Below the pieces are notes generated by a model. It made no database searches. It saw only the letters and a list, made by a program, of their open reading frames with translations, and was not told the origin of the DNA. The translations under genes and the position numbers were made by a program. Positions 63,947-64,000 of a stretch of DNA of 64,000 bases are shown one piece after another. The stretch is from Rhizobium sp. WSM4643 (lineage in GTDB: Bacteria > Pseudomonadota > Alphaproteobacteria > Rhizobiales > Rhizobiaceae): positions 372,001 to 436,000 of the forward strand of contig NZ_CP104042.1 of the NCBI RefSeq assembly GCF_025152745.1. The letters are read 5' to 3'. Positions within the stretch are counted from its first letter, which is position 1. The number at the start of each line of letters is the position of its first letter.

Positions 63947-64000
63947 ATGATTGACCAATTTTCGTCCACCCACCGCAGGGGCTCGCTTCTTGCGCGGATC
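63947..64000 (+). CDS. Start of a further gene (cut by window edge)
   Basis: An ATG with AGGAGC 5 bp upstream opens a frame (MIDQFSSTHRRGSLLARI) that runs off the window after 18 codons. The RR may begin a Tat or basic signal. Nothing more can be said. Confidence 0.5.
   Translation, partial: MIDQFSSTHRRGSLLARI

Overview
The window is high-GC alphaproteobacterial DNA, most like Rhizobiaceae (Sinorhizobium/Ensifer/Rhizobium/Agrobacterium type). The evidence is the rhizobial-style nap-nos-nor-nirK gene set, pseudoazurin as electron carrier, DUF6894 and small rhizobial-type proteins, and a mixed-linkage beta-glucan synthase pair of the S. meliloti BgsBA kind. No tRNA, rRNA, CRISPR array or replication origin was seen.

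Bases 1 to about 48.3 kb are a nearly complete denitrification supercluster. It holds periplasmic nitrate reductase (napEFDABC, minus strand, napC cut by the window edge), nitrous oxide reductase (nosRZDFYLX), two pseudoazurins around a PAS-GGDEF-EAL protein, NO reductase (norEF, norCBQD), oxygen-independent coproporphyrinogen oxidase (hemN), a DUF2249/DUF59/DUF6522 operon, nnrS, Cu nitrite reductase (nirK-nirV), the regulator nnrR, a ferrous iron uptake operon of the FtrABCD type, nnrU, and an anaerobic ubiquinone module (ubiX, ubiD, ubiT, ubiU, ubiV) followed by three tightly coupled unknown genes. Together these cover nitrate to N2, electron delivery (quinone via NapC, cupredoxins), heme and quinone synthesis without O2, metal supply and NO-responsive control.

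At least a dozen 14-bp dyads of the FNR/FixK/NnrR kind (TTGAY-N4-RTCAA, TTGCG-N4-CACAA or close variants) lie upstream of most of these units. This ties the accessory genes (BON protein, ferritin-like protein, hemerythrin operon, DUF454/DUF1488-like pair, Ftr operon, ubiquinone genes) to the same anaerobic/NO regulon. One perfect box lies inside nirV, ahead of nnrR.

Scattered decay is visible: a frameshifted DUF6894 gene, a cytochrome c remnant, a LysE-type remnant, and a 225-bp MITE-like element with terminal inverted repeats and a 4-bp target duplication next to the second DUF6894 gene.

From 49.5 kb the content changes. A chemoreceptor and a VOC protein are followed by a stretch of broken genes (ScpB, SGNH hydrolase, zinc-motif protein, AraC regulator; 52.3-54.2 kb), probably an island border. 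Then comes an exopolysaccharide synthase pair (bgsB-bgsA-like). Last is a LysR-controlled locus with a ring-cleaving VOC dioxygenase, a YcaC-like hydrolase, an XapX protein and a Tat-exported amidohydrolase, with a further gene cut by the right edge.
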